A stretch of 64,000 bases of DNA, from positions 1 through 64,000 of the forward strand of contig JAXGGA010005812.1 of the NCBI GenBank assembly GCA_038373865.1, read 5' to 3'. Both the position numbers and the translations under genes were made by a program. The stretch comes from Uloborus plumipes (taxonomy: Eukaryota; Arthropoda; Arachnida; Araneae; Uloboridae). Position 1 is the stretch's first letter; every line of letters starts with the position of its first letter. This document shows positions 1-12,059 of this stretch, in pieces. Under the pieces are notes generated by a model. The model was given only the letters and a program-made list of their open reading frames with translations, was not told the DNA's origin and made no database searches.

Positions 1-99
1 CCACGTTTCAGTGCAAATCTTACAGGTTGACAATCAGAGTACTATCAAGTACATAAAAAGCCCGGTGCTCCAACGCACGAAGCACATAGTAGACCAGAT
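1..99 (+). other. Possible 3' end of an exon with a consensus splice donor
   Basis: The sequence CCAGAT|GTAAGT at 94-105 is a strong GT donor, and the bases before it are less AT-rich than what follows. The stretch could be an upstream non-coding exon of the ankyrin gene that starts at 4.7 kb, or of an unrelated gene. No reading frame can be judged from 99 bases. Only the donor motif supports the call. Confidence 0.2.
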
Positions 100-713
100 G
101 TAAGTTCTTATAAACTACACAGAAAAAATTGATTGGTGTGACGATTGCTGACGGAAATAAGTGGCATTTCAGGACGAATGAAAGAGGACTGCTGCATGCT
201 CGAAACAGGCTTTTGAAAGTCGGGCAGGTGGCAACAGTTCAGCTTTTTACTATAATGCTCTTGACGTTTGGCAACACCTATGGTTTCGATTTGGCTTCCT
301 CAAAGTTTTTAGCGGTGCTGAAACCTGTTGCAACACGTATAGGATGTTGCTAACTTTGAGATCTGTTTTGTTTTAGTTTGTGGTTGTTTATCATTTCTTG
401 GAGCATTGCCGTAGGTTCTAAATTTTGGTTCTAAATTATCTGTCGTTATGATGGTGTGTTGATTATTTTCATTATAGGGATGACTGGATGCGGCAAAGAC
501 GAAGCAGTGTAGCACATGCCTCAATAATCATAGAAAGAAAGACACACTATGTTTTTATCTCTGCATACTGTTCATTTATATAATACTTGAGTATGATTTT
601 AATAATTATTATTTTGTTTTCATAGATTTTGAATTCGTGGGAAATTTTGGAAGTGCAATTTTGTTTAATGAAATGAAATGGTGTCCTCTGTTTCATCTCA
701 GAATGATTATGCA
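100..713. other. No recognisable feature
   Basis: Short ORFs occur on both strands, but none has recognisable protein character. I see no repeat or RNA structure here. Confidence 0.4.
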
Positions 714-1640
714 GTAGCGTCGCTACGGGGAGGGGGTGGGGGGGGGATGACAAATGGATGACACCGCCCCGGGTGTCATCCATTTGGGGGGTGACACCCG
801 GTGCCAACAAAAGAAAAGTGGACCAAAAAAAGAAAGAAGAGAAAGAGAGAAGGAAGGAGAAAAAGAGGAAAAAAAAAAAGAAAACCCGTTTGGGGGGGGG
901 GGGGGCACTCACAGATGTGACACCCCTGTGAAGTGTGACACGAAAATGGTTTAAAATGTTTGTGAGAAATTCTTGAATTCTGAATATTTTATTAAACATG
1001 TACAGATGCACTTACTCTTTCAAAACCAGTAGTACCAGTACTTGCGCATTGTATAGAAGGGAGGGAGTGTTATCCATAACGCATTTAAGAGGTTTGGAAA
1101 ACATAAATATTTAAATCCCAAAATATTTTATGTTATATTTGTTCAGTAGTGTCGCTGCAGGAGGGATGGTTACCCCCTCCCCAGCGATATCGATCTTAGG
1201 GGTGGCACCCAAAATGTTTTTGAAAAGAACAAATAATGTCTTTCTGAATTTTTACATAATATTTAAAGTTATTTTTAATCTATCAAATCTTATAGCATCG
1301 CTTGGGGGAGGGAGGGGGTAATTGCGCCAGGAGACACCCTTCCATGGATAAAACCCAAAATACCAATATTTCCTGTTTGAAATTTCTGCTAATTTTTTCA
1401 AGTTTCGTATAATCTATGCTACCCACTCTGGGGAGGGGGTTGATTGTAGCGTGTGATACCCTTCAAATGGTAACCCCCAAATATATTTAACAATTATTTA
1501 AAATATAAATAACCGTTTCTGAAATTTCCCCTAATATTTTAAGTTTATGCATAATTTAACAAACTCAGTAGCATAACTTTGGGGCAGGGGAGGGGTCGTT
1601 CATACTGAGTGACACTCTGCTAGTGTGACACCCAAATGAA
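714..1640. repeat. Degenerate G-rich tandem repeat, period about 120-150 bp
   Basis: The units begin with variants of CAGTAGYGTCGCT followed by a GGGGAGGGGG run and then GTGACACCC-like and ATGG...ACCCAAAAT phrases. Unit starts are visible near 714, 1026, 1145, 1290, 1415 and 1566. The phrase order is conserved while the spacers are diverged. A perfect 14-bp inverted repeat (AAATGGATGACACC with its complement) forms a hairpin at 752-785. The phrases resemble eroded hAT termini, so the array may derive from repeated transposon ends. The proline-rich and serine-rich ORFs over it are translations of low-complexity sequence. Confidence 0.5.
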
Positions 1641-3229
1641 TTTAAGAGTTTGTAAAAAAAATTCACTAGTATTATTTATATGTTTATTTAGATATAACTA
1701 GTGCAATTTTGAATTCCTTTTAAAGTTTCAATTAATTTCACTTCTAATTAAGTGTAAACTAGGAATTGACCTAAAAGCTAGGATGTTACAGTCTTGTCAC
1801 CATATTTCTGAATCTGTGCACCATTTCTATGCAAGAATGTAATGCATTTTTTTTTACAATCAACTATTTTACATTTTAATGTGTTTGTGCTTGTGAGTGG
1901 ATCAGGAGATGATCAGAAACTATACTGACTGTCGGTGTCAGCACGTGAAAATGCATTCTTTTTTTCTTTGCTCTTCCTCTGTCGATTCATATCAGCAATT
2001 TATTGACCCAAAAGATTTATTTATCTTTTCTTGAAAATATATATAACTCTTTAAATATTTTTGCGTGTTTATTCTGGATATTTTTTGTCCCAGTTACCCC
2101 TTAAAAGGCGTCAGACAGCAGAATTTTATATATATATATATATTTCAAAATTTTTCTCGGGGGAGACCCCCCCCCCCCGGGACTCCCAATTTAAAGTTTT
2201 TCTTTGAGCTTAAATATGCGGCTTATGCCAGTTTTTCAAGAAAGCTTTTGTGTATTTGTCATTTAATGTAAACGCGCTAGCATAAAATTTCAGTATAAGC
2301 CACTGCTTTTGCACTTTAAATCAACTTACATTTTCCTTATGACATAAATGTTAAGAAGTTGCTTGTCGATGTTGTGAGGTTTTTGTTTTTTTAAGATTTT
2401 TTTTCTTTCTTTCCTTTTTTTTAGCGGTTGGTGGATTTTTTTTTTCTTCTTTTACGATTGGGTGGGGTGGGGGCGTCACCAGGAATTACCGCCAGGAGTG
2501 ACTCTTGCTAGCCATGCCACTGGATTAGGTACATTGTATTTCCCTTGAATTGGCTTGCTACACCAGATTTCGACAAGAGTTAAAGCTTTTGATTACATGT
2601 TAAATTACTACAACATATGATGGAAATGGAAAGAAGCAATGTTTATTTCAGATTGATTTATTCACTAAGAAACTTTTTTTTGATATTTTTGTGTGTTATA
2701 TACGTTTCTTCATTGTAATCTTGTTTTAGTATAAAACATACTAAATCATTTTTCATTGTAGAGCAACAAGGTTTTTCAGTGCAACGTAGCACACCATGTA
2801 TACGTTTCTTATTCATGATTTGGTCATAAGTTTTTTAAAAACTAAACATCTTCATTTTTCAAAGAAATTTAAAAGAAGAAATGTAGCAACTCTCTGTAAT
2901 ATGAAGTGTAGAAACAAAGTAAAATTTTGGGCAATTTTAGAAATCTGAATTAGCAGAATTGAACCTGTAAATAGTCAGCTTTGTAACCATTTTACCCCAC
3001 CTGACCGCACCTTGGTTTTCTCTCTGAAATATGTTCATAAAAATAATTTATTATAGATTAGTATACTACTTCTAAAATCACAGGTTAGTAAAACTGATTT
3101 TCAGTCATGCTATTTTTGTGATCAGGATTTTCTATATCATGCGTAGATTTCGAAACATAAGCACCAAACAACACCTAAAATTTTGAATCATATCTAACTT
3201 TTCGGTACTTTTTTCGTTCTTCTCCATCT
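1641..3229. other. AT-rich flank with low-complexity patches
   Basis: There is no gene. A short (TA)n tract lies at 2127-2144, with C and G homopolymer runs near 2168-2180 and 2460-2472. At 2473-2525 the phrases GTCACCAGGAATTACC and ATGCCACTGG look like an eroded transposon end of the type in the neighbouring G-rich array. Confidence 0.4.
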
Positions 3230-3930
3230 CATACATAGAAGAAAGTATTGGATTCGTGAACGTTTTCAAATTTCAACGGATTAGCACGTTTTGAGGTGGG
3301 CTGAGTCCATTTCGACCTTTTATGGAAAATGTCTGTGTGTGAGTCTGTATACGTGTGACCAGTTTTTGTGGCCGATAGAGCAAAAACTACGGTATGAAAT
3401 TGAACAATGTTTTTACATATATGTGCCCTCATGTGAACTGGTGTACCTGACTTTGGTTAGTGAATTCCTCCTAGGGGGGTGGGGCAATCGTACGTTTTTT
3501 GCACTTGGGTGATTGCTATATCTATAGAAATTACTGGCGGAATTAAACGAAAATGTTTCTAAAGATAGACCCTATCGAGTACAGGTGCTGATTCAATTTG
3601 TGTGTCAATATCTCAAAGATGGTTGAGAAATCGAACGTTTTTCTCATTTAATCTGACTGCTATATCTCCAGAAGTTATGAAAGGAATCAAACAAAGATTG
3701 ATTCTCAAGTAGATGTTAGAGGGTACAATAGCTAATTCAATTTTTACGCCAATAGCTTTAAATGTGCAATCAAGTTGTGCAATCAAACGTGTTTATTTTA
3801 TTATTGCAACTGCTATATCTTTAGAAACATTGCTGCAACTTGAATGAAATTTGGGATGACACTAAACCGATATAAAAGCAAGCTCTGATTAAATTTTGGC
3901 TCCAATCTCTTCAGGGGGGGGGGGGGATTT
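3230..3930. repeat. Degenerate tandem repeat, period about 145-155 bp
   Basis: The phrase TGCTATATCT recurs at about 3514, 3657 and 3811, each time followed by AGAARYWAYTG. Other shared phrases are ATCAAACRAA, AGAGGGTACAATAGCTAATTC and AATCRAACGT. The upstream part contains TGTCTGTGTGTGAGTCTGTA, a pattern often seen in arthropod interspersed repeats. No coding capacity is supported. Confidence 0.45.
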
Positions 3931-4715
3931 TTGAGTTTTTTCCGCCTTATCAACAATGAGAAAGATAAATCAATTAAAAGGTTGCTTTCATGCTCTTCAA
4001 TTGTTATCAAACTTTTTACTGTTGTCATTTTCTATTTGCTAACAAATAAAATGTTCGTAATTAATCTAAACAAGGCTTTTACAGTGACCATTTTCGCTCT
4101 TTGACTGTTTTTGCAGCGTTAGTACGATAACTGGGAATTTGGAGGTGTCTCCAACTATTTGGGAGAGTATTTTATTTTTTAACTAGAATTCATAATATAG
4201 AGATAGAAGAAAGTTTCGTGATGACCACAATTTATTAATTTGTTATAGGTACATTTTTAATCTTGGTAAAATTATTAACTTCATTTTATTCATTGCTGCC
4301 TTGTTTTGTGAAAGTTACATACAAGCTACTTCCTTTCTATGGTTATTGAGGCCTTTGCTGCACTGCACAAGCTACTTGTTTGGCAAGATTGTACTTTTTA
4401 TTTTTGATTCTTTAGGAAATTTTAAACAAAGCAAGTCATTACACAAGAGTACAAGTTCCACCAGCTAATTAAATTGATCGAATAAAGTGGGAAATTTTGA
4501 AACTCTGAAGAAGAGGTTTCTCATTCTTCCAAATGAAATGTATGCCATTTAAATTGCATGTTTGTGCCTAACTTAAATTTTGTCTGTGTGTACAAACTGA
4601 ATGAAATGAATGTATTAGCAATTTATATATTGAATGTTAGAGGGTACGAAATGTATAGAAAGACATTTTTTGAAGCTTACGTGAATATTTTATTAATACT
4701 TTGCTTTCCTTTTAG
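3931..4715. other. Upstream region of the ankyrin gene; no clear feature
   Basis: This is AT-rich sequence before the first recognised exon. I cannot identify a promoter with confidence. The end of the segment is pyrimidine-rich and reads as a splice acceptor (CTTTCCTTTTAG), so the transcription start may lie further upstream. Confidence 0.3.
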
Positions 4716-4825
4716 TTTAGTGGACCCAGAAAAAACATTTTAGAAGTGCAGTTACCAGTTCTCGGGCATCTGCCACAAAAAGAGAAGAAAATTCAAGTTG
4801 AGAAAATCAGAGCAAAATGAATCCC
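4716..4825 (+). CDS. Ankyrin-PRANC gene, exon 1 (5'UTR plus start codon; coding part 4817-4825)
   Basis: This exon lies between a polypyrimidine-AG acceptor (AG at 4714-4715 or 4719-4720) and a consensus donor GTAAGT at 4826. The start ATG is at 4817 with A at -3. An in-frame TGA at 4799-4801, six codons upstream, fixes it as the first possible start in this frame. The exon contributes only Met-Asn-Pro and ends in phase 0, which exon 2 at 13089 continues. The rest is 5'UTR. The exon was recognised from splice signals and phase, not from similarity. It could be the first exon, with the acceptor-like tract fortuitous, or a second exon with an unseen leader. Transcript data would settle this. 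Confidence 0.6.
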
Positions 4826-5005
4826 GTAAGTTTTACTGTTTCTGATGCAAATAAATGTTTTATTCAAGAAGTTCTTTTACTTAGGCATCTACTTGTGCTT
4901 GTCCATCATATTATCGATGAAATTAAAAAATATTTTGCCTTTTTGTACTCTTTCGATTGTAAGGATGCTTTTATTTAAACTGTGAAATATGATTTGCATA
5001 TGTAT
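4826..5005. other. Start of intron 1
   Basis: The segment begins with the consensus donor GTAAGT and has no other feature. Confidence 0.5.
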
Positions 5006-6808
5006 GGGTCATTCCATGCCACTTCATCCAGACCATGAAACCCATGGTCTCAGATTTGAATGATTTTTTTATGATTTATTCCATTTACTATCAGTAATAA
5101 CCCTGTAAATTTTTTTGCTGATATCTTTGATACTTTTTGAGTTATGAATTTTCGAAAATGTTTTAGAAGAGAAGTTTTTAATTTTTCGAGAAATTTTGAG
5201 CTAATGACATGATTCAAGCAAAAAAAGGATAACTTTGGCAATTTTTGTCACACCAAAAAGATTTTTTTACTAGAATGTTCAGAATTACTTTCAGAATAGG
5301 ATAAAAATGCATTTGATGATATATCGATGTATTTTCGAAAATGTGCTGGAAAAGATATTTTTGTTTTTTATAGAAATGCTACACAAGTGACATAGTTTTA
5401 GTAAAAAAATTCATAATCTTGACATTTTTCATGATATCACACAGATTTTTTTTCCCTTGAATGCTCAAAATAACTAATAAAATAGGAAAAATACATTTGG
5501 CAATTGAATAGCGCGGTTATTATTAGCTCAAACTTAAGGGTTTGTAAATATTTTGAGGGAAAACGCATGACATTTTGAAAAATCTTGTAAAATAAAAGCA
5601 AAACAATTAACAAATTATGTATGCAACAACTTTTACTGCATTACTAGTTTTTACTTACTACTAAACAATAAATACTTAGTGCTTTAAATTCATTAAGTAC
5701 AAACTAAATAACACAAAATATGGCAATTTTTATAACACATTAGTTTGTAATTCAATTTTGATGAAGTTAAAAATAAGGCATTTACATAAAATTAAAAAAA
5801 ATATAAAAGCACTGAATCATAATTTTTTACTGACAATTTTAAATGTAATGCAGGCTCATTTACCATTTACTCATGTGAGATATCAAATAGGTCAAAGGTA
5901 ATAAAGTAGAACCATTTTTAATAAAAATTTGCATGCAAAATTATGCCTTTTTACTGTCCTTGAGTCTGTCTTAAAATGTGTTTGCAATTAAGTTTAATGG
6001 AGTTAATTTCTTTATCAAGAAAATAACACATCCTCCCTGAGGCTTTTGTAGTTGGCGGATTTATACACAAAATTATGTTGTTCATGGGAAGGCAGCAAAT
6101 ATCTTCTTTTGAAGGCCAGTAAAAAGATGGAGCTGGTCCATGGGGATGCATAAATGTAACTTTAACATCTCCCTCATCTTCATGTTTTGATATAACTAAT
6201 GCAAAAAACCACTGGATCTCATATATACAAGCAATGTAGTTATTCACACCAATATCAAACATTTTCACTGATGAATTTTCTTCTGAAAAATTAAACACAG
6301 TGCAAAAGCTTTTGTCAAAACTTACACGTTTTGTTGCAATTGAGTTTTGAGAAACAGGCTGAAAGTTGTGAAAACTAAGAGTTTCTGGCACAGTATTGGC
6401 TTTAGAGAAACAAAGCTCCCGTTCTTTACGTGCTTCTATTAGAGTTTCTTTTTCTATCATTGTGAATTTTATGTTTTTAATATTCATCACACAAAACTCA
6501 AAATTTTTTTTTGCATCTTTTATACCATTTCCAGTACTCATTTGTAGACATGCTTTAGTTACAATGCTTTTGACAGTGCTACCAATACCATCACAAGGCA
6601 ATTTTCCATGGCTTGTAGCAAAAAAACACCATTGAGTTTTAAATTGCTTTCATGAAAACACAAATTGAGAAAATTTTTGCAAATTTTATGCTGTGAAGAA
6701 TAGCCATCGCTATAGTAAGTCATACTTTTCACAGCCGAAAATTTTTTTTTAAGTGTCCCACTATAATTTTTTGCGTTTCATATACAAATGAGACATCATG
6801 CTCTAGAT
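5006..6808 (-). mobile_element. Truncated DNA transposon with GGGTCATTCCA terminus
   Basis: The left end at 5006 (GGGTCATTCCATGCC) matches the class of termini at 33781 and 52700, which have 4-bp target duplications. The other end is not visible: the element is cut by the hAT-type terminus that begins at 6809. It carries a broken transposase on the minus strand. The superfamily is inferred; 4-bp duplications would fit Sola-like elements, but I cannot prove this. Confidence 0.5.
5951..6806 (-). pseudogene. Broken DDE-type transposase-like gene (SDG / FFATSHGK / CDGIG family)
   Basis: On the minus strand, 6806-6627 encodes a segment ending in a YYSDGYSSQ motif followed by a KNFLNLCFHE-like stretch. 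After a frameshift at a seven-base A/T run (6620-6626), the frame continues as WCFFATSHGK and CDGIGSTVK, then about 200 residues including WFFALV, FMHPHGP and FYWPSKEDI. I recognise this motif order from repetitive transposon-encoded proteins common in invertebrate genomes. The Asp of SDG may be a catalytic Asp; that is inference. The open part (5951-6601) starts only at a TTG, so no intact start exists. The N-terminus is lost to the hAT insertion at 6809. The gene is dead and antisense within host intron 1. Confidence 0.6.
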
Positions 6809-7190
6809 CAGTGGTTCTCAACGGGGGCGATACCGCACCCCGGTGGGCGGTGGGAAGATGCTGAGGGGCGGTGAACATATTTTGGGCAGCAGGTGGGCGG
6901 TGGGCATACTTTGGGCGGTAAGGGGGCTGTGGGTATATTTTGAAATATGCTTGTAAGGACATGTTTTGTGTAGGGGCGGCAGGAAATCTTCTGCTTTTAT
7001 ATTGCCTAGGATTATTTTATTATCGCCAAATTTGTTATAAATGAGGCTTTTTTTCTGTCTGCATTTTTTATTATTCTTAATTTTGGTAGTTGCAACACAA
7101 ATAAAGAACATGACAAAGAAATAGTTTTTGTGAAAAGCACCAAAAATAATGAAATTATTTTTCAGGTCTCCCCTTAAGATCCGCTATTGC
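6809..7190. mobile_element. hAT-type terminus with iterated GGGCGGTGGG phrases
   Basis: It starts CAGTGGTTCTCAACGGGGG, a classic hAT terminal sequence. It interrupts the transposase pseudogene, and the 8 bp before it are CTCTAGAT. Inside, GTGGGCGGTGGG and related phrases recur every 30-40 bp. I could not find the matching right end or the second target copy, so the right boundary is approximate. Confidence 0.5.
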
Positions 7191-8180
7191 CCACTTAGCA
7201 GTGGTGTAAATAGCACCCCCACAAACACTGTAGCACTGTAGTGCAAACTGGGCACACGAGGTTTGAATACCCACGATTCAGTAAAAAAAAAGCACTGGGA
7301 GTTGCTCTGAAAATAGATTTTTGCAGTTAAATATATGTTTTCTCCCATGCCAATGTCCTTCCTTGACTTTATCTGAGGTGTGTGTGTGTGTCGGGGGGGG
7401 GGGGGAGGGGGTTCACTTAAAGTTAAAATTAGTTTAGTTTCTGGAAAGTTGAAATTATTTTAATTAGTCGCTTACCTTAGTAACCTTCTTTTGCACAGCT
7501 ATGTCTGGAACCTCTTCCATATTATTCATAAATATCTGTCTAACATTTAAACTAAAGCCTTGAACACAATTCTCAAGTATCGACACTGAGCCAAACACTA
7601 GATGCCGCTATCGATTTTGATTGAAGATTGGCAGTCACGTGGGTTTTGCGTGGCATTTTGAGTCCCAGCTTGTGTGTTTTCATTGTGTTAGAACATTAGA
7701 TATATTTCTTATTTTCACTTCGCAATTCAAATTCTTCTTTAAATGTTTTCCATAACCTAAAAATGCATTTGGGCACTTATCAAGGCTTCAATGATATCTT
7801 GATTAAAAATGTTTACTCGTATATTTAGTTTCGTAAATAAACTAAGTTACTTCAAAAAATCAATCTGATGTTTAGTTCATAACTGCAGAAGAAAAAAAAT
7901 CAGTATTCATAAAATTTAGCTAGTAAGAATGAAAAGCTGATGTGTTCGTTGTTAATTAATAGCACTATATATTTATGGTAAACTCATGAAATGCTTTAAA
8001 TAACTTGAAATAATAAGATAGTACACACCCGTGCCAATTTTATGTTACATTATATGTTTGTGAATTATTATTTAGACGTCTCATAATTGCTTATTTCAAA
8101 CATAACATGTAGAACGCTTAAATATTAGTTTTGAATTCTGCACTATTTTTTGGAAGTGTTGTACATATCTAGGCATTAAT
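7191..8180. other. Intron 1 sequence, mostly featureless
   Basis: CAGTGGTGTAAATAGCACCC at 7199 looks like another hAT-type left end with no partner found. A (GT)n tract followed by a long G run occupies 7378-7410. CACTAGATGCCGC at 7597 is a weak CTCF-like match. No coding potential is visible. Confidence 0.35.
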
Positions 8181-8370
8181 CAGTGGCGTATATAAACTTA
8201 AGTGCACCCCCTCGCATGATTTGTTAGTGTGCTCCCCGCCCTTCAATGAAACTTAAAAAAAAAAAAAAAAATCCTGTATATATATCCATACTGCCATTTT
8301 TCTGTATTGTGCTCCCTCAAACTGCATGTGCCGCCCCCCGGGAGGGGTTGGAGAGTTGTTTAAGCCACTG
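8181..8370. mobile_element. hAT-type MITE, 190 bp, with 8-bp target duplication GCATTAAT
   Basis: The element runs from CAGTGGCGTATATAA to AAGCCACTG and is flanked by perfect GCATTAAT copies (8173-8180 and 8371-8378). Eight-base duplications and CAGTGGCG termini are typical of hAT elements. It has no coding capacity. Its internal GTGC.CCCTCAAAC and CCCCCCGGG phrases match the right part of the larger element at 8907-10757, so the two are relatives. Confidence 0.8.
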
Positions 8371-8906
8371 GCATTAATTGTCATTTATCTAATACGTAAG
8401 CATTTTTATTATGCTTCAGTTTTCTGTTTTAGCGTTAAAAGAGTTATCTGAAACAGGTCTTAGTTACAATTTTTTCTATAGTTTTTCCCTGTAAATGGCT
8501 TTACTTTGAATGGTTTTTGCGCAAGACCTAAACAAGAAATGTATTAACATTTTTTAAAAGTAAATTAAAGGCAGGTAGTATCATTTGAGAAAAGTTTTAA
8601 AGCTTAGATCGTATCTGAAAATGCAAAAGTGAAAAATGTGAAATATTAATATTATTTCAAATCTACAAATATTCTATTTGGAAATTCAAACAATTTGATG
8701 CGGATCCTTGAAATTAATTTATAGAGCTAAGATTCTTTTAATCATGTTCAGATGAAGCTGGATGTACTCTCGCATTAGGCCCAGTTTTTTCTGGTTGCAA
8801 AGAAAGCTTGGTTAACTTTTATTTTCGAAAAGTTGACAACTTTTAGCTCAATAAGCAAGCCTTCCTACACAAATAATTTTTCTGCCCAATATAAGAATCC
8901 TCCGAC
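8371..8906. other. Intron 1 sequence without recognisable feature
   Basis: Apart from the target-site copy at 8371-8378, this is plain AT-rich sequence. Confidence 0.4.
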
Positions 8907-8949
8907 CAGTAGTGTACATAGACTTTGGTGCCCCCCCCCCCCCCATTAA

Positions 8950-10648
8950 CCTTTTGAGCGGTTTGCCCGTACGGTGCACATGCTACCCGAAATTGGCCTC
9001 ATCTGGTTTGCCCGTACGGCGTACGGGCATCGATATTTTCAGATTTCCTTTTCTGGTTTTCCCGAACTGTTCGGAAAATTGTAAACCTCAAAATTCACAG
9101 TAAGTGTGAGAGAAATTTTTGCATAATTTGTAAACCATTCATTACTGCATGCAGAATGTACTTGAAAAAAGCAAATATTTCGGGATTTTGTGACCAAAAT
9201 TGTAAAATAAAAAATATTGTAAAAGCATTGAAAACAAAAAAAAAAAATTAAAATTCTTTATATTCTTATTCTGTTAAGTATGGTAGGGTGAAGTGGGGTA
9301 ATTGTGTACCTGTTTTGACAAAATTCAACTTCTTCAGTCTCTGGTGGGGAGGGGGTTGTTCAGAATTTTATTTTTTTTATATCATATTTTAGCGCGTTTC
9401 TCTAGATTACAAAGCACCCAAAGAATTTTAAAAAACTATTTTTTTCATGGTTGTATTGCTATGTTTTTAAAACCACCTCCGAAGTACACATTTGCCCCAC
9501 AAGTTGGGGCAAACGTGTACGCCGCATGAAAATCCTATACAATTCAGTTGTTTTGCTGTTGGGCCAAATAAGTACAAAAGAGCAGTTAAGGACAAAAAAT
9601 TTTGTATATGCTTTTTTTATTTCCGAATATTCCAGTGGAAGCTATGCACTTTTTTTGTTGCCCTCCTTCTGTCCTCTCTTAATTGGCACAGTTTACAAAG
9701 GTGAAAACAAAGTACAAAGCATAGGAGTAAAAGGTAAAAAACGTCTTTAATAGCAAAATTGAAAAGAACATGTCAAAATTTGTGTCTTGGAAGGTAAAAA
9801 AAAAAGGAATTATAGTGGCAAGTCCTGGCCAAAATGAGAATAGAAAATTTGAGTGAGACCTCCAGCAACTCTGCTAACCCATGTTGTAGGAGGAAAATTT
9901 AACTGGGAATATCAAAACACCTCTTCTTCCCACAGATGGTTCTGGAAGCTTGGTGACAATAGCATTGCCATCGATTTCGCCAATATCTTCAGAGTGAGGG
10001 TAAACGAAAGTGTCCTTCCTGAAAACAAACAGAATAAATTAATTTATTGTGAGGAGGTCAATCAAACATTTGGGAACAAAAATATAAGCCCTAATAAGAT
10101 TGTAAAAGTCTAATAAGGAGTGGGTGAATGTGTATTCTATGTAAATTTTGCTTGGGGTAAATGTGTACTGTAGTACACATTTACCCCGTGACTGAAAACA
10201 AACCGGGGTAAATGTATACCCCAACATTATGTACAGGTAAACATTAATTTAACTAATCTGCAGCCATTAATGAAGAAAACAACTTACCTTCAAGTGATTT
10301 ATACAAGAACTAATCAAATCTAGCTGAAAATGTTGATCCTGCAGCGCTGTAAACAAAAGTTCAGGAAATGTGATTCATAACGAAAAAAACACCTGACAAA
10401 ATGGAGGCAGATTGATAAAGCCTTATTATCTGGACATAGGTGCAGTCATATGAGAAGTGATCACTAAACTACAGGCTTCCAAATGGCGCCACTAGATAGC
10501 AGCTAGCTTCAGTTTTCCTCCTTTTTTCAAATGAGTACACATTTGCCACAAGTACGCAATTACCCCAATTCACCTTACTTAACTATATGCAATAAAAAAA
10601 TGCCTTTTTTGGAAGCATTTCTGGTAAAATAATTGACTGCTTAAAGGG
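8950..10648. mobile_element. Nested element with TTAA flanks
   Basis: TTAA at 8946-8949 is followed by CCTTTTGAGCGG, and GCTTAAAGGG precedes TTAA at 10649-10652. The short imperfect inverted ends plus TTAA duplication suggest a piggyBac-like or Kolobok-like element. A GCCCGTACGG phrase repeats just inside the left end (8966-9027). The assignment rests on short termini. Confidence 0.45.
9286..10575. mobile_element. TA-flanked element with iterated GGGGTAAATGTGTAC phrase
   Basis: The terminal inverted repeat is RGGTGAAKTGGGGTAATTG followed by YGTAC, with TA at 9284-9285 and 10576-10577. The phrase GGGGYAAAYGTGTAC or its complement recurs internally at about 9490-9522, 10155-10188 and 10204-10222, and again in the right end. 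A back-to-back palindrome with central CTGTAGTACA lies at 10155-10188. No convincing ORF is present. Confidence 0.6.
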
Positions 10649-10757
10649 TTAAACTATGAGAGAATAATTCCGGTGTAACTCTAGCTCTATTTTTCTGGAT
10701 TGTGCACCCTCAAACCTCCCGTGCCCCCCCCCCCCCGGGACGCTATGTACGACACTG

Positions 10758-12059
10758 CCTTCGACTTAGATATAATACCTTAAATAATTATTATAACTAA
10801 ATACATTCAACAATTATTTATGTATTTTAAATGTTTTCATCTATACTTTTGTGTAATTTCATGTACTTGTCCAATCTCAAAATGCACGCATAGCACCATT
10901 GAACGGCTCTATTTCAAAAAAGGGTGACAGCTTGATTAAAAAAAATGCTCCATGGTAGCATTCAGCTCTGATATTATTTTATTTTTTTTGGAACTCAGAA
11001 GGAAGGGGAAACAATTTAAAAAGAAAAAAACATCAACGTAAACCAACTCGTCAAATAAACAAACCTAACAAAAAACAAAGCAAAATCTCACATTCCTTAT
11101 CTCTCCTATCATTTTCACCTATATTAGCATGCAAAAAAGCGTCCAAGGTCGCCGAAAAAAAATAGCAATTGTATTCTTAAATATGAAATTTTTGGACATG
11201 AGGAAAGAGGGGGGAGTGGGGTCAGGAGCGCTCTTTAAGATTTATAAAATTAAGTATCATAAGAAAACGCAGTCGTAGACAATTTTTGTTGATTTTATGG
11301 CAAGGGATGGTGTTTGGTACTCTCCATCAGAAAATTGAAGTTATAGAAAAACAATTATAAGACTATATATTTGCTAATATTAGAAAAAGTGTTTGGACTG
11401 TGTCACCCCCCCCCCCCCCCAACTACAGCCTGTGATCTTTCCATCGTCTTCTAAGATTATCTTAAATTTCGGTTTAATTACTTCAATCTCTACAAAGTTT
11501 CCTGATTTCACCTCTTCCAAACCACAACTGCATGAAATCGTCTAAAATTATATTTGGAACTATTTCAAATAATTTCTGGTAGAGAGTCTCTGCACTCCAT
11601 CTCTTTGCCTGAAGGGTTTTAAAGAGTTAACTTAGAGAAGATTCTGGGGAAGAGTCCCGAACAAAATCCCGTCCTTTAACTTAATGAATAGTGACCAACA
11701 ATTAAATTTTAGAACTTCGATTTGGAAAAAAAATCCAGGAGACTGTCTACTGTCCTCTCTACACAGTTAAAGATAGTCCAAAACGCGTTTCTAAGGCATA
11801 AATTTCAAAACAAAAAGTCCAGGGGAGAGTGAACATTTGAAGCTCGTTGTCTGAATTTCCAGCGAGTTGGGCAAAACCTTTTGCATAATAAAACATCTTG
11901 TTTAATAGGAAAAGAGCGTTTCTTTTGGCATCACTAACTGAGTAGATCAAGGACTCAAAAAATGAATAGCAAAACGCTTTAATAAATAAAACTTAAGTTT
12001 AAATGCAAAAAGAGCAATCCTTTTGCCCAATTCGCTAGGGCAAAAAACAGACCGCTGAG
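10758..12059. other. Intron 1 sequence, possible decayed element
   Basis: There is no supported gene. A long C run sits at 11406-11421. The stretch 11210-11330 (GGGGTCAGGAGCG... AAAACGCAGT... GGCAAGGGATGG) resembles 35445-35590 (AAAACGCAGTTATAGGAG... GGCAATGGATGG), suggesting a shared old repeat. Confidence 0.35.

Larger units (their letters stand above)
8907..10757. mobile_element. hAT-type element carrying two nested insertions
   Basis: The termini are CAGTAGTGTACATAG at 8907 and CTATGTACGACACTG ending at 10757. They are flanked by CCTCCGAC and CCTTCGAC, an 8-bp duplication with one mismatch. Most of the length is later insertions (8950-10648, itself holding 9286-10575). Without these it would be a short MITE like 8181-8370. 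Long C runs near both ends are typical of this family. Confidence 0.65.

Noticed and set aside
547..1011. 154-codon minus-strand ORF rich in Phe, Ser and Pro
   Set aside because: It translates G runs and purine-rich low complexity of the tandem array; no domain and no start context.
9853..10113. 86-codon ORF as a gene
   Set aside because: Lies inside a non-autonomous element, has no family features and no splice context.
9274..10582. TTAA as the target duplication of the inner element
   Set aside because: TTAA occurs near both ends, but the inverted repeat aligns better with TA directly flanking RGGTGAA, as in the related 54120 and 55541 elements.
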